A program made the position numbers and the translations under genes. Below, piece after piece: positions 26,234 through 34,733 of a DNA stretch of 64,000 nucleotides; the stretch's first letter is position 1, and each line of letters begins with the position of its first letter. The stretch covers positions 248,001-312,000 of the forward strand of contig NZ_SRPE01000001.1 of NCBI RefSeq assembly GCF_004785645.1. Direction: 5' to 3'. The notes beneath the pieces were generated by a model. It was not told the origin of the DNA, made no database searches, and saw nothing but the letters and a program-made list of their open reading frames with translations. Origin of the DNA: Empedobacter tilapiae (GTDB taxonomy: Bacteria; Bacteroidota; Bacteroidia; Flavobacteriales; Weeksellaceae).

Positions 26234-26887
26234 TTAATTTTTAATCCATTTTGTTGGATCCCCAGCTGATTGTTTTATTTTAGGAGGTTGATTAGGATAA
26301 TAACTTCCATTTCTTATAGCTCGTTGATCTTCTGGAGAATCAAATATTCCAGTTGATATACCAGGATTATCACTTCTTCCATTTAGAGCATTATTTAAAT
26401 GGGCTGCACCGGAAAGGTTTAAAGGACTAAATCCAAGTCTTTTCCCAGCTTGACCCCATAAAAAATTACCATAATCATAATCATTATAGGCTGTTCCGTT
26501 TACCAAATGTAAACCTACAGGGCTAATATTCATACCTCCATTTTTAAAATCTAATTGACCATTACTTGTTCCTGATAGAGCTGACTCATCACCTATGGGT
26601 CTACTTTCTCTTTCTATAAAAGTAAGAGAGCTTTCTTTTTCACTTCCAATCAAACCAATTTTCATTTCTAAATCAATGTCTTCTTTAGTAATAAAAACAA
26701 CTTCTGTTATAATACCTTCTTCAATTGCTTTGGTATCATTTACAGGGTCATTAAAGTTATATTTACCTTCTACTTTTCTTGTTTTTGAGTTTTCAACAAC
26801 AAGTTTGTCAGGTTGATTATTTCTATCTATCCGAACAAAATTTCCTTTTTCATTAAAGATATAATCATCAGGTGGAGTAGCCATCAT
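26234..26887 (-). CDS. Orphan RHS C-terminal tip 2 (toxin-like)
   Basis: This is the downstream part of a broken RHS gene. The reading frame upstream still encodes the RHS junction ([23 protein letters not shown] and NNPVFFIDPDG), then a distinct tip of about 215 residues begins MMATPPDDYIFNEKG. The tip contains GLHLVNGTAYNDYDYGNFLWG and ends PTKWIKN. The DYGNFLWG region recalls tips annotated as bacterial toxin 44-like, but I am not sure. The upstream core has no start codon of its own in this frame, so this probably serves as a silent cassette. The start given is the first ATG after the junction. Confidence 0.65.
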   Translation of the reverse strand: MMATPPDDYIFNEKGNFVRIDRNNQPDKLVVENSKTRKVEGKYNFNDPVNDTKAIEEGIITEVVFITKEDIDLEMKIGLIGSEKESSLTFIERESRPIGDESALSGTSNGQLDFKNGGMNISPVGLHLVNGTAYNDYDYGNFLWGQAGKRLGFSPLNLSGAAHLNNALNGRSDNPGISTGIFDSPEDQRAIRNGSYYPNQPPKIKQSAGDPTKWIKN

Positions 26888-27055
26888 CCCATCAGGATCT
26901 ATGAAGAATACAGGATTGTTAAGAGCATAGGTATAAGGAGAAAAGCGTCTTGATTTTTCAGCCAGCGGGTCAATGTTAAACCAACGTCCAATTGCAGGGT
27001 CGTAGTTACGAGCGCCGTAGTCGTATAAATTAATGTTAAATTCCTCTTGTAGTTC

Positions 27056-27124
27056 AGCACTTCGTGCGGTATATTCGCTAAAAGTTCACTCAAAACTTTT
27101 AGCTCTATAATCATTGTTTTGTAC
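27056..27124. repeat. Hairpin insert H1 in module 2
   Basis: The 69 nt replace about 20 nt of RHS core at the YNGKELQ codons. The stem is GCTAAAAGTT/AACTTTTAGC (27077-27086, 27094-27103), with a small GCAC-type hairpin beside it. It is at the same site and the same length as in the other orphan module. Confidence 0.8.
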
Positions 27125-27310
27125 TTATAATTTGCAGAACCTGAACTTGTCCCTAAACCAATACCTATTTCTACTTCTCCTTCTCCAATTCCTCCTATAA
27201 TATCTTTAGGTGGCTTGTTGTATCCTTTATGTTGTAAGCCAAATGGGTAATAATGATCTTCGTTTACGGTTTTTAATCTAGTTGACATCATCCCACGCAT
27301 AACTTACGCG

Positions 27311-27373
27311 TAGACTCGCTTCACTCGGGTCATTTCACGAAAAGCTTTATCAAAGTTTTTCGCTCATGAATCT
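27311..27373. repeat. Hairpin insert H2 in module 2
   Basis: The 63 nt lie in the codons for HLGNVRVSY. The stem is CGAAAA-CTTT paired with AAAG-TTTTCG (27338-27348, 27352-27362), preceded by CTCGCTTCACTCGGG. It is shared with 29771-29833. Confidence 0.78.
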
Positions 27374-27596
27374 AAATGATCTGTCAAATTGTACACATAG
27401 TTATACGCCACTGTTCCTGCTGTTATCGCATTCACATAGCCTTCTGTTGTTGGGAAAAACTGTAATACACCATCTTTGTACTGAAAACCATCTAAATATT
27501 CAGTTTTGTTTACTTTTGTGCCGTCTGTTACAACTTTATTCAACTTTACACCTGCTGCATTGTAGGCATAATTAATCTTATCTCCTCCGCGACAAT

Positions 27597-27655
27597 CTGG
27601 CTCGTTCGCTAAAAATGTTTACAAAACATTTTTTAACGCTCCGCCCTCAAAGAAC
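27597..27655. repeat. Hairpin insert H3 in module 2
   Basis: GCTAAAAATGTTT pairs with AAAACATTTTTTAACGC (27608-27639), ending GCTCC. It resembles the GGGCTAAAACCTTTTTAACGCTCC stretch in the large non-coding repeats (23171-23196 and 24357-24382). It is absent from the other orphan module. Confidence 0.7.
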
Positions 27656-27963
27656 CTCTGTTGGTAAATTTAAGAAATTATACGTAATTCCGGTTATTCC
27701 TTTGTTTAAATCTTTGGTTAGATTTCCGTTAACATCATACGCATAATCGTTGCCTGTTTTGTTTCCATCGTTAAAACCTAAAGTTGTAGATGAATCGGTT
27801 ACCTTCTGTAATTTGTTACTTTTATCGGTATTTTCATAATCATAAACTAAATCATCTATCAAACGAGGTGTGGCTTGCTCGGTTTGTCCATAACGCTTTA
27901 GGGTTTTAATGTTTCCATTGTGGTCATAACTTAATTGTTCGTCGTAAGTTCCTGCAAATATCT

Positions 27964-28047
27964 TATCTACTTTCTCTTTACGATAAAAGCGAGCAAAATT
28001 CTATCTCCGATAAAGAAATTAAAGATTTACTAAAACTGATAAAATAA
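27964..28047 (+). pseudogene. 84-bp 3' tail of an unidentified gene, copy 1
   Basis: The plus-strand frame encodes YLLSLYDKSEQNSISDK followed by EIKDLLKLIK and a stop. It has no 5' part. The copy at 30383-30466 encodes the same peptide with only synonymous changes. The tail resembles the C-terminus of BlaI/CopY-type repressors, but that is weak. Confidence 0.55.
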
Positions 28048-28048
28048 C

Positions 28049-28074
28049 AAAAGGCAAACCAACATTTGCCTTTT
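28049..28074 (-). terminator. Terminator of RHS orphan module 1
   Basis: AAAGGCAAA/TTTGCCTTT (28050-28058, 28065-28073) with a CCAACA loop. It is related to the hairpins at 25581 and 30470. Confidence 0.85.
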
Positions 28075-28131
28075 GCTTTATTGTGATGTGAATGGTGTGT
28101 ATTCTATCAACATATCTGATACACTACCACC

Positions 28132-28650
28132 TTATCTTGTATTTGCTTCAAAATTATCTCCAAAATATTTAACACTATCTTTTAAATAACTTTTATTTTC
28201 AAAGTCAAGTATCTCAAAATATGTATAATTTTCATCTGTGTAATGTAAATTTTTAATATTTTTTAATTCTTGAATTTCATTCTTTTTTAAAAATAGAATT
28301 ATTTCTTCATAGTAATCAAATAGAAAATAATCTTTATTTTTTATTTGATCGATATTTTTAAAACTTATATCATTACTATATACTTTACCTTCTACAAAAT
28401 ATCTATTATTCGAAAATTCATCATAGATATATGTATAAGTATTTGGATATTCTATCTCTTCAATAATAAATAATTTACTTGGCTTTATTTTATGTTTATT
28501 CAACTCTTTAATTAAAAAAGAATTTTTAGAATTATTAATTTCTTTTTTAAAATTTGAATCATTCGATGTTTCTTTCAAGTTTTTCTTACTACAATTAATA
28601 ACAATAGATAATAGAATAAATACGGATATTATTTTAATAAAAGAGAGCAT
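28132..28650 (-). CDS. Putative lipoprotein partner (immunity candidate) of RHS orphan tip 1
   Basis: The 172-residue protein starts with a lipoprotein signal (MLSFIKIISVFILLSIVINC, lipobox cysteine at 20). The mature part is lysine-, asparagine- and tyrosine-rich with no known domain. It overlaps the metallopeptidase-like tip gene by 22 nt in another frame, a tight coupling typical of toxin/immunity pairs. The role is inferred from arrangement. Confidence 0.7.
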   Translation of the reverse strand: MLSFIKIISVFILLSIVINCSKKNLKETSNDSNFKKEINNSKNSFLIKELNKHKIKPSKLFIIEEIEYPNTYTYIYDEFSNNRYFVEGKVYSNDISFKNIDQIKNKDYFLFDYYEEIILFLKKNEIQELKNIKNLHYTDENYTYFEILDFENKSYLKDSVKYFGDNFEANTR

Positions 28651-29411
28651 TTTTTTTGGGTTTGTTGGATTTTTTGTAAAATACTATAAGCCTTATCATC
28701 TATCATCCAAGTTTTATTAACTTTCTTCATCATCCTTGATTCCTCCATTACTGAACCTTCTCCTGTAAGAGTATAATGAGTCCTTTGTGGTATATTATTC
28801 TCTCGTCTAATCATATTTTCAATAAACATAGCATAAACTTCGTCATTTTTTATATTAGATGTTGTACCTCTGTCATTAGTCATGCTATACCATGTCGCAT
28901 CTGTTACTTTATTATCAAAAATGAAATCTGACAATGCGTGTCCTAATTCATGACCAATTGTGGCAAACATATTTTTAGTAAGAGATTCGAATCCTGATGT
29001 TGTTGCTATATTTTCATTTTGATTGAAAAAAGTCATAACCTCCATAGATTTACCATTTTGTCTAGTTACGTTTTTACCTTTATATCTACCATTATATGTA
29101 TTATTTCTAATACCAACATTAAAGTCATCATTATTAAATAAATTTAGAAAAGCTTTCCCTCCTTTACAATCTTCACAACCTATTTGATTCAACATTCCTA
29201 AAATTTGAGATGCATAACTACCTTCACTTGCTGTATATTCAACATCAAACTTTCCCGTTTCTTCATTTTTTGAATACAATTGACCATTATCGTACCTATA
29301 TTTAGTACCATTATCATAGATATAAATATAATCTCCATTTATATCAATAAATTTTACAGGATTATTAGTTGTATATTGATAAGGATTTAAGTGATAATAA
29401 GCTTCAGACAT
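28629..29411 (-). CDS. Orphan RHS C-terminal tip 1 with M91-like zinc metallopeptidase motif
   Basis: The frame upstream encodes the RHS junction ([20 protein letters not shown]), then this 260-residue tip. It contains TIGHELGHALSDFIFD (HExxH zinc motif, about residues 152-167) and NDEVYAMFIENMIRRENNIP about 45 residues later, which resembles the ExxA...EN.R pattern of the M91/NleD-type effector peptidases found as RHS tips. Zinc ligands would be the two histidines and a downstream glutamate. The first ATG is given, but the true ancestral protein was a fusion to an RHS core that is now broken. Confidence 0.75.
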   Translation of the reverse strand: MSEAYYHLNPYQYTTNNPVKFIDINGDYIYIYDNGTKYRYDNGQLYSKNEETGKFDVEYTASEGSYASQILGMLNQIGCEDCKGGKAFLNLFNNDDFNVGIRNNTYNGRYKGKNVTRQNGKSMEVMTFFNQNENIATTSGFESLTKNMFATIGHELGHALSDFIFDNKVTDATWYSMTNDRGTTSNIKNDEVYAMFIENMIRRENNIPQRTHYTLTGEGSVMEESRMMKKVNKTWMIDDKAYSILQKIQQTQKKCSLLLK

Positions 29412-29501
29412 TCTATCTATACTGAAATAACGCCCTATCGCAGGGTCGTAATTTCTTGCTCCGTAGTCGTACAGATTTAGGTTTAATTCGTCTTGCAGTT
29501 C

Positions 29502-29570
29502 AGCACTTCGTGCGGTATATTCGCTAAAAGTTCACTCAAAACTTTTAGCTCTATAATCATTGTTTTGTAC
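29502..29570. repeat. Hairpin insert H1 in module 1
   Basis: Nearly identical to 27056-27124 and at the homologous codon. Stem GCTAAAAGTT/AACTTTTAGC at 29523-29532 and 29540-29549. Confidence 0.8.
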
Positions 29571-29770
29571 TTATAATTTGCAGACCCAGATGTTGAACCA
29601 CCGCCTGGAGCTGCTAATCCTATACCAATTTCAATTAAATCACTCTCTCTTACAATTTCTCTTGTTGCACTTCTCGTATATCCTTTGTGTTGTAAGCCAA
29701 ACGGATAATAATGATCTTCGTTTACTGTTTTCAATGTATTATTTACTTCATCCCATGCATAACTTACACG

Positions 29771-29833
29771 TACACTTGCTCCGCTCGGGTCATTTCACAA
29801 AAAGCTTTATCAAAGTTTTTTGCTCATAAATCC
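29771..29833. repeat. Hairpin insert H2 in module 1
   Basis: Same site and length as 27311-27373 but diverged (CACTTGCTCCGCTCGGG). The stem is preserved by paired changes: CAAAAAG on one side and TTTTTTG on the other, against CGAAAAG and TTTTTCG in module 2. Confidence 0.78.
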
Positions 29834-30382
29834 AAATGATCAGCTAAGTTGTATACATAATTATATGAAATTGTACCATCTGTTATAGCATTTACATAAC
29901 CTTCTGTTGTCGGGAAAAACTGTAATACACCATCTTTGTACTGAAAGCCATCTAAATACTCTGTAACTATTGTTGTGATTACATTACTTACTCCTTCTTG
30001 AGATTTTACTATTTTTCTGAGCTTAGCTCCACTTGCATCATAGGCATATTCTATACTTCCTACTCCTTTCTTTACTAAGATAAGTAAATTTAAATGATTG
30101 TAAAGTAATACTATCTGTAATTCCTTTGTTTAAATCTAATTTTAGATTTCCAGTTTTATCATAAGCATAATCATTTCCAGTTTTGTTTCCATCATTAAAA
30201 CCAAAAGTTAGAGAAGAATCCGTTACTTTTTGTAATTTATTACTTCTATCTCCATAATCATAAACCAAATTATCAATCAAGAGTGGAGTAGACTGCTCAG
30301 TTTACCCGTATCGTTTTAGGATTTTTGATGTTTCCATTATAATCATAGGTTAATTGTTCGTCATAAGTTCCTGCAAACAATT

Positions 30383-30466
30383 TATCTACTTTCTCTTTAC
30401 GATAAAAGCGAGCAAAATTCTATCTCCGATAAAGAAATAAAGGACTTACTAAAACTGATAAAATAA
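30383..30466 (+). pseudogene. 84-bp 3' tail of an unidentified gene, copy 2
   Basis: It encodes the same 27-residue tail as 27964-28047; the differing bases I can see (GATAAAGAAATAAAGGAC versus ...ATTAAAGAT) are synonymous. It lies between the terminator of the full-length RHS unit and the module-1 core fragment. Confidence 0.55.
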
Positions 30467-30467
30467 C

Positions 30468-30493
30468 GAAAGGCAAACATACGTTTGCCTTTT
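30468..30493 (-). terminator. Terminator of the full-length RHS operon
   Basis: GGCAAAC/GTTTGCC (30472-30478, 30483-30489) with an ATAC loop, flanked by A and T runs. First of three related hairpins in the locus. Confidence 0.88.
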
Positions 30494-30557
30494 GTATTAT
30501 TGTTAACTTATTTGTAATAAATGTATTATGAAATAACAACACTTCTGATACACTACC

Positions 30558-31139
30558 CTACCTTGATAAATGAGAAGGTTTACCCACTGAACATGATTTA
30601 AGACAATCTTGATTTAAATCAAAATTTATTAAAGATTTATAAATACACTTAAATTCAATTTCATTAGTAAGTTCCTCAAAACTCTTAATAATGTCTATTA
30701 TTTTGTATCTTTTATATGTGTTTTTTTGTATATCATTAAGCATAAATAAAAAATCATTGGAACTAAATCCTTTTAACCTATAAATTTTGTTAAACTCGTC
30801 TACTGCAATGAAGTAATCATCACAAGAAGATGAGTTATATACTATTTTAATGTCATTAGAACTTATACTAATTTTATTTTTTTTTGTGTTAAATTTATAT
30901 AGACTGATGTTATATAAAGGAGGGAAAGCTCCTATAGAGTCAAATTTAATGTCTACTAAATTTAAATAATTGAATTTAAAAACATCTTCATTCTTTTCAT
31001 CTACAAACTTTATCACATCATCGGTTATTAGATTTAAAAGAAATTTTTTATCTGAAGAGAGATTATTATTCTTATTCTGCGAAAACATATAAGTTTGGAA
31101 TGTTAAAAAGATAATAATCGTTATTTTGAGTATTTTCAT
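30558..31139 (-). CDS. Exported partner (immunity candidate) of the full-length RHS protein
   Basis: The 193-residue protein has a Sec signal peptide (about residues 1-20, ending MFSQ) and no lipobox, so it is predicted to be periplasmic or surface-bound. It begins 11 nt after the RHS stop. The mature part is rich in N, K, D, F and I with cysteines in SSCDD, EFKCIY and DCLKSCS. No domain is recognised. It is not similar by eye to the other two partner proteins, as expected if each matches its own tip. Confidence 0.7.
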   Translation of the reverse strand: MKILKITIIIFLTFQTYMFSQNKNNNLSSDKKFLLNLITDDVIKFVDEKNEDVFKFNYLNLVDIKFDSIGAFPPLYNISLYKFNTKKNKISISSNDIKIVYNSSSCDDYFIAVDEFNKIYRLKGFSSNDFLFMLNDIQKNTYKRYKIIDIIKSFEELTNEIEFKCIYKSLINFDLNQDCLKSCSVGKPSHLSR

Positions 31140-31150
31140 AAGAGTAAATT

Positions 31151-34100
31151 TTATCTAAAAAACAACCACGGTTTATTCATTAAAAAATAATTAGCTTGAG
31201 GAACAGGATACTGTTTTTTATTATTGTTATATCTCTCTTGCCAATCCATAGCAGTTTTTGATTGAAATGTATTTCTATTTGCAGGATCTTGACAGTTATG
31301 AGTAGCCCCCATATTCAAAGCATTTGAAGGGGCTTTACTATTCCCATAAGCATGTCCAAGTTCATGAGCAAGAACATGTGATTTTGGTCTAATATCTCCA
31401 AAATCTAATGTAGTAGTTATTGATGAAATAGTATTAAAAGTTCCATCTGCATTTGTCCGCATTTGCATATTTGTAACAGCTCCTCCAAAGGTAGACGCTT
31501 CCCCTGCAATTATTTTAATATCAATACTTTTTTCATTCCCATTCCCATCAATGAAAGTTAAATTATTAGCCTTATCAAAATTTTCAGGATCAATTGAAGC
31601 AAAATCATTAATAGCTTCTTGTATTAATGATTCATTTTTTATAGAATTACTTAAATCCTTTGTTGTTCTTTCTAAAGAGTTTTTGTCTTTTTTGTATTGG
31701 TTCCATTCAGATTTAGAAGAAAAATCTTTTTTCTTCATTTCTTTATTATTACCATATTTTTCAGAAAAATTATTTTGTTTATACTTATATAATTTCTCAA
31801 GTCTTTCTTTATTTGCTGTTTCTCCATTAATTATTTCCATACCATTAGGGTCAATAAAAATAACAGGATTATTGGCGGCATAATTATATGGTGATAAGTG
31901 AGTATATTTTTCTGCCAGTGGGTCGATGTTGAACCAACGTCCAATAGCAGGGTCATAATTACGTGCACCGTAGTCGTACAGATTTAGGTTTAATTCATCT
32001 TGCAGTTCTTTACCATTGTAACGGTATTTATAATTTGCAGAACCTGAACTTGTTCCTAAACCAATTCCTATTTCTACTTCTCCAATTCCTCCTGTAATAT
32101 CTTTAGGTGGTTTGTTGTATCCTTTGTGTTGTAAGCCAAACGGATAATAATGATCTTCGTTTACGGTTTTTAATCTATTGTTGACATCATCCCACGCATA
32201 ACTTACGCGCACATTTCCCAAATGATCTGTCAAATTGTACACATAGTTATACGCCACTGTTCCTGCTGTTATCGCATTTACATAGCCTTCTGTTGTCGGA
32301 AAAAACTGTAACACTCCATCTTTGTACTGAAAACCATCTAAATATTCGGTAATTGTTGTCGTTAATCCGACATTTACTCCTACTTGTGCTTTTACTATTT
32401 TTCTGAGCTTAACTCCACTTGCATCATACGCATACTCTATGCTTTGAGTTCCTTTTCTAACTAAGATAGGTAAATTTAAATGATTATAGGTTAAACTATC
32501 TGTAATTCCTTTATTTAAATCTTTGGTTAAATTTCCGTTAACGTCATACGCATAATCGTTGCCTGTTTTGTTTCCATCGTTAAAACCTAAAGTTGTAGAT
32601 GAATCGGTTACCTTCTGTAATTTGTTACTTTTATCGGTATTTTCATAATCATAAACTAAATCATCTATCAAACGAGGTGTGGCTTGCTCGGTTTGTCCAT
32701 ATCGCTTTAGGGTTTTAATGTTTCCATTGTGGTCATAACTTAATTGTTCGTCGTAAGTTCCTGCAAAATCTTTAGCTAGGTTAGAATAATTCGCATTGGT
32801 TAAACGATTTAAACCATCATATTTGTAATCATACGAACGTAAAAACGAATTTTCTTGCGTCAACCAAAACGTTTGTGAAATATTTCCGTTGAATAATTCT
32901 TGCGTATTATTACTTGCTTTGGTGTAATCTTTTGTGTTATAATTTATTTTATAAGCAAAAAGGTCTGTTCCTAAATTTGTAATATCATTTATTTGCGTTA
33001 ACCAACCTCTGATGTTGTAGTTATAATCAACCGTTTGATAAGGTGAAGTCGTCGTATTTCCTACTTTTTTAGAGGTTAATTGACCAATATTATTATAATT
33101 ATTTTGTGTCAAAACTTCTACTTTACCACTGTTTATCTGATGCGTATGTTTGGTTAATCGTTCAAATTTATCATAAGAAAAAACTTCTGTTACTTTTAGA
33201 GGTGCATCTGTTTTTAAACGCTTATGCGTCGTGACAACTTGTTTGGCTTTTCCTCTAAAGTCTAATTCACTTTCAACAATTGTAGAACCGCCTAAATAAT
33301 TAATTTTATGAGTTTTTATTGGACGTAAATATTTATTATCATAAAATGTGTAATTATACTCAAAATTCCATCCATTATTTTCCCAAGTACCCAAACTACG
33401 CATTACAGTTAATGTTGGTAAACCTTTCAATTGACCTCCTGTCGCAATGCTTTGTCCTAAAGCATTTCCTGCAAGCGAAACTCCTTCTTGTGTCATCGGA
33501 TAATCATCGTAATAATTAACCGTTAATACATGATTGTTATAACCAAAACCTGCTTCGTTATAGTAAATTATGATGTTGTCTTGTTTGTAGCCAGTTGCAT
33601 CTCTACTGACATTATTATTGCCTAAATGATCATTTATTCCTGCTTGAATCTGATCTCTTGTTCGACCTTCAGCTTCCCATGTTTTTCCTGTTATAGCTAC
33701 TCGTCCAAATTTGTCGTATTTAGTGAATACCCAATAATTTTCATTGCGCATGTTCTCATCCTGTACTCCAACCAAACGATCTTGTTTATCGTAAAGCATA
33801 TATTCCCAACCTTTTCCAGGGAGTTTTTTCTCAACTAATCTGTTTTTATCATCGTAACGGTATTGATAAGCCAATTCTTTTAACAAAGAAATATAATTCA
33901 AAACATTCGTGCCATTGTTAACTAATTCCATCAACTTTGGTGGTAAAACGCAGGCTAAATTCCCATAAATATCGTACACATAATAGGTGTTGAATTCTTT
34001 GCCGCCTGTTTGAATTCTTTTCAAAATTACTCGCCCTTCTTTGTCTTTAAACTCAATAATAGGCTGCCCATTTTCGTCTGTCGTCGTGGTTTTATACAAC

Positions 34101-34720
34101 ATTCCATTCTGATAAGTACCTGTTATCGTTAACGAAATATTGTTACCTGAATTGGTCAAGGCTTGATTAATCCCAAACATCAGTACATTGTCTCCAGAAT
34201 TAGTTTGGTAATCAAAACTTATCGCTCGATTCGTATTGACATCCCACGTAGCTCCTGGAGCACCTTGTTTTAGAACTCTATTCAATGGTGAATTTTCGTA
34301 CTTTTTTTGGCTATATACCTGAGCTTCTGGATAGTCTGTATACGTAACTGCTTCGGTATACGAAAGATCTCCTACAACTCCTGGCAAATATTCCCGATCA
34401 ACACGACCAAATCCATCATAAGTTACTTTTGTTGCCAAACTAGGGTTAATAAACTCCATTCCTACATTGCTAAAACCCGCCATAGATAGACCTGCTTTAG
34501 GGCTTACAATACTTAGTTTTTCTCGTCCTAAGCCATCAAAATAAGTGATTTTATTGATGTGTTGTTTTGCTGATGTATTAGCTTTTGTGGTATCTGTCGT
34601 TGCTTCTAATAATTCTTTCGTTAAAATGTAATTTTCAGTCTTTGTTTGCGCTTGTCCCACAACGTTAATTCCTAACATTGCAAGAAAACTTAGTATTATT
34701 TTTTCATAAAAGTGTTGCAT
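31151..34720 (-). CDS. Full-length RHS-repeat protein (DUF6443 type) with metallopeptidase-like tip
   Basis: The 1189-residue exported protein has a signal peptide ([20 protein letters not shown]...QAQ), an N-terminal DUF6443-like region ([17 protein letters not shown]), many YD/RHS repeats (about 200-870) and the RHS-associated core ([34 protein letters not shown] near 920). A variable tip of about 230 residues follows IDPNGME and contains [11 protein letters not shown], a zinc-peptidase HExxH motif, then [15 protein letters not shown]. The ATG at 34720 leaves 13 nt after the upstream gene; an earlier ATG at 34759 would precede the signal peptide with 13 odd residues. It is likely a surface-displayed or secreted effector. 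Confidence 0.88.
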   Translation of the reverse strand: MQHFYEKIILSFLAMLGINVVGQAQTKTENYILTKELLEATTDTTKANTSAKQHINKITYFDGLGREKLSIVSPKAGLSMAGFSNVGMEFINPSLATKVTYDGFGRVDREYLPGVVGDLSYTEAVTYTDYPEAQVYSQKKYENSPLNRVLKQGAPGATWDVNTNRAISFDYQTNSGDNVLMFGINQALTNSGNNISLTITGTYQNGMLYKTTTTDENGQPIIEFKDKEGRVILKRIQTGGKEFNTYYVYDIYGNLACVLPPKLMELVNNGTNVLNYISLLKELAYQYRYDDKNRLVEKKLPGKGWEYMLYDKQDRLVGVQDENMRNENYWVFTKYDKFGRVAITGKTWEAEGRTRDQIQAGINDHLGNNNVSRDATGYKQDNIIIYYNEAGFGYNNHVLTVNYYDDYPMTQEGVSLAGNALGQSIATGGQLKGLPTLTVMRSLGTWENNGWNFEYNYTFYDNKYLRPIKTHKINYLGGSTIVESELDFRGKAKQVVTTHKRLKTDAPLKVTEVFSYDKFERLTKHTHQINSGKVEVLTQNNYNNIGQLTSKKVGNTTTSPYQTVDYNYNIRGWLTQINDITNLGTDLFAYKINYNTKDYTKASNNTQELFNGNISQTFWLTQENSFLRSYDYKYDGLNRLTNANYSNLAKDFAGTYDEQLSYDHNGNIKTLKRYGQTEQATPRLIDDLVYDYENTDKSNKLQKVTDSSTTLGFNDGNKTGNDYAYDVNGNLTKDLNKGITDSLTYNHLNLPILVRKGTQSIEYAYDASGVKLRKIVKAQVGVNVGLTTTITEYLDGFQYKDGVLQFFPTTEGYVNAITAGTVAYNYVYNLTDHLGNVRVSYAWDDVNNRLKTVNEDHYYPFGLQHKGYNKPPKDITGGIGEVEIGIGLGTSSGSANYKYRYNGKELQDELNLNLYDYGARNYDPAIGRWFNIDPLAEKYTHLSPYNYAANNPVIFIDPNGMEIINGETANKERLEKLYKYKQNNFSEKYGNNKEMKKKDFSSKSEWNQYKKDKNSLERTTKDLSNSIKNESLIQEAINDFASIDPENFDKANNLTFIDGNGNEKSIDIKIIAGEASTFGGAVTNMQMRTNADGTFNTISSITTTLDFGDIRPKSHVLAHELGHAYGNSKAPSNALNMGATHNCQDPANRNTFQSKTAMDWQERYNNNKKQYPVPQANYFLMNKPWLFFR

Positions 34721-34733
34721 AAGTATGTTAGGT

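Larger units (their letters stand above)
26888..27965 (-). pseudogene. Decayed RHS-core fragment of orphan module 2
   Basis: Translated pieces match the full-length RHS gene at about its residues 650-915: [51 protein letters not shown] and GSANYKYK. The copy is interrupted by three inserted hairpin elements (27056-27124, 27311-27373, about 27597-27655) that introduce frameshifts and stops. The homology to the intact gene begins at GCAAA around 27955, immediately beside an 84-bp tail of an unrelated plus-strand gene. Confidence 0.85.
29412..30376 (-). pseudogene. Decayed RHS-core fragment of orphan module 1
   Basis: It corresponds to the same segment of the full-length RHS gene as the module-2 fragment ([61 protein letters not shown]). 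Frameshifts, a stop near 30300 and two hairpin inserts break it. The loop before GSANYKY differs from both other copies (carries APGGGSTSGS), so it is not a recent duplicate of either. Confidence 0.85.

Noticed and set aside
26899-30280. Short open frames within the RHS-core fragments as genes
   Set aside because: They are out-of-frame or in-frame pieces of decayed RHS core interrupted by hairpin inserts, so they are described as pseudogene fragments.
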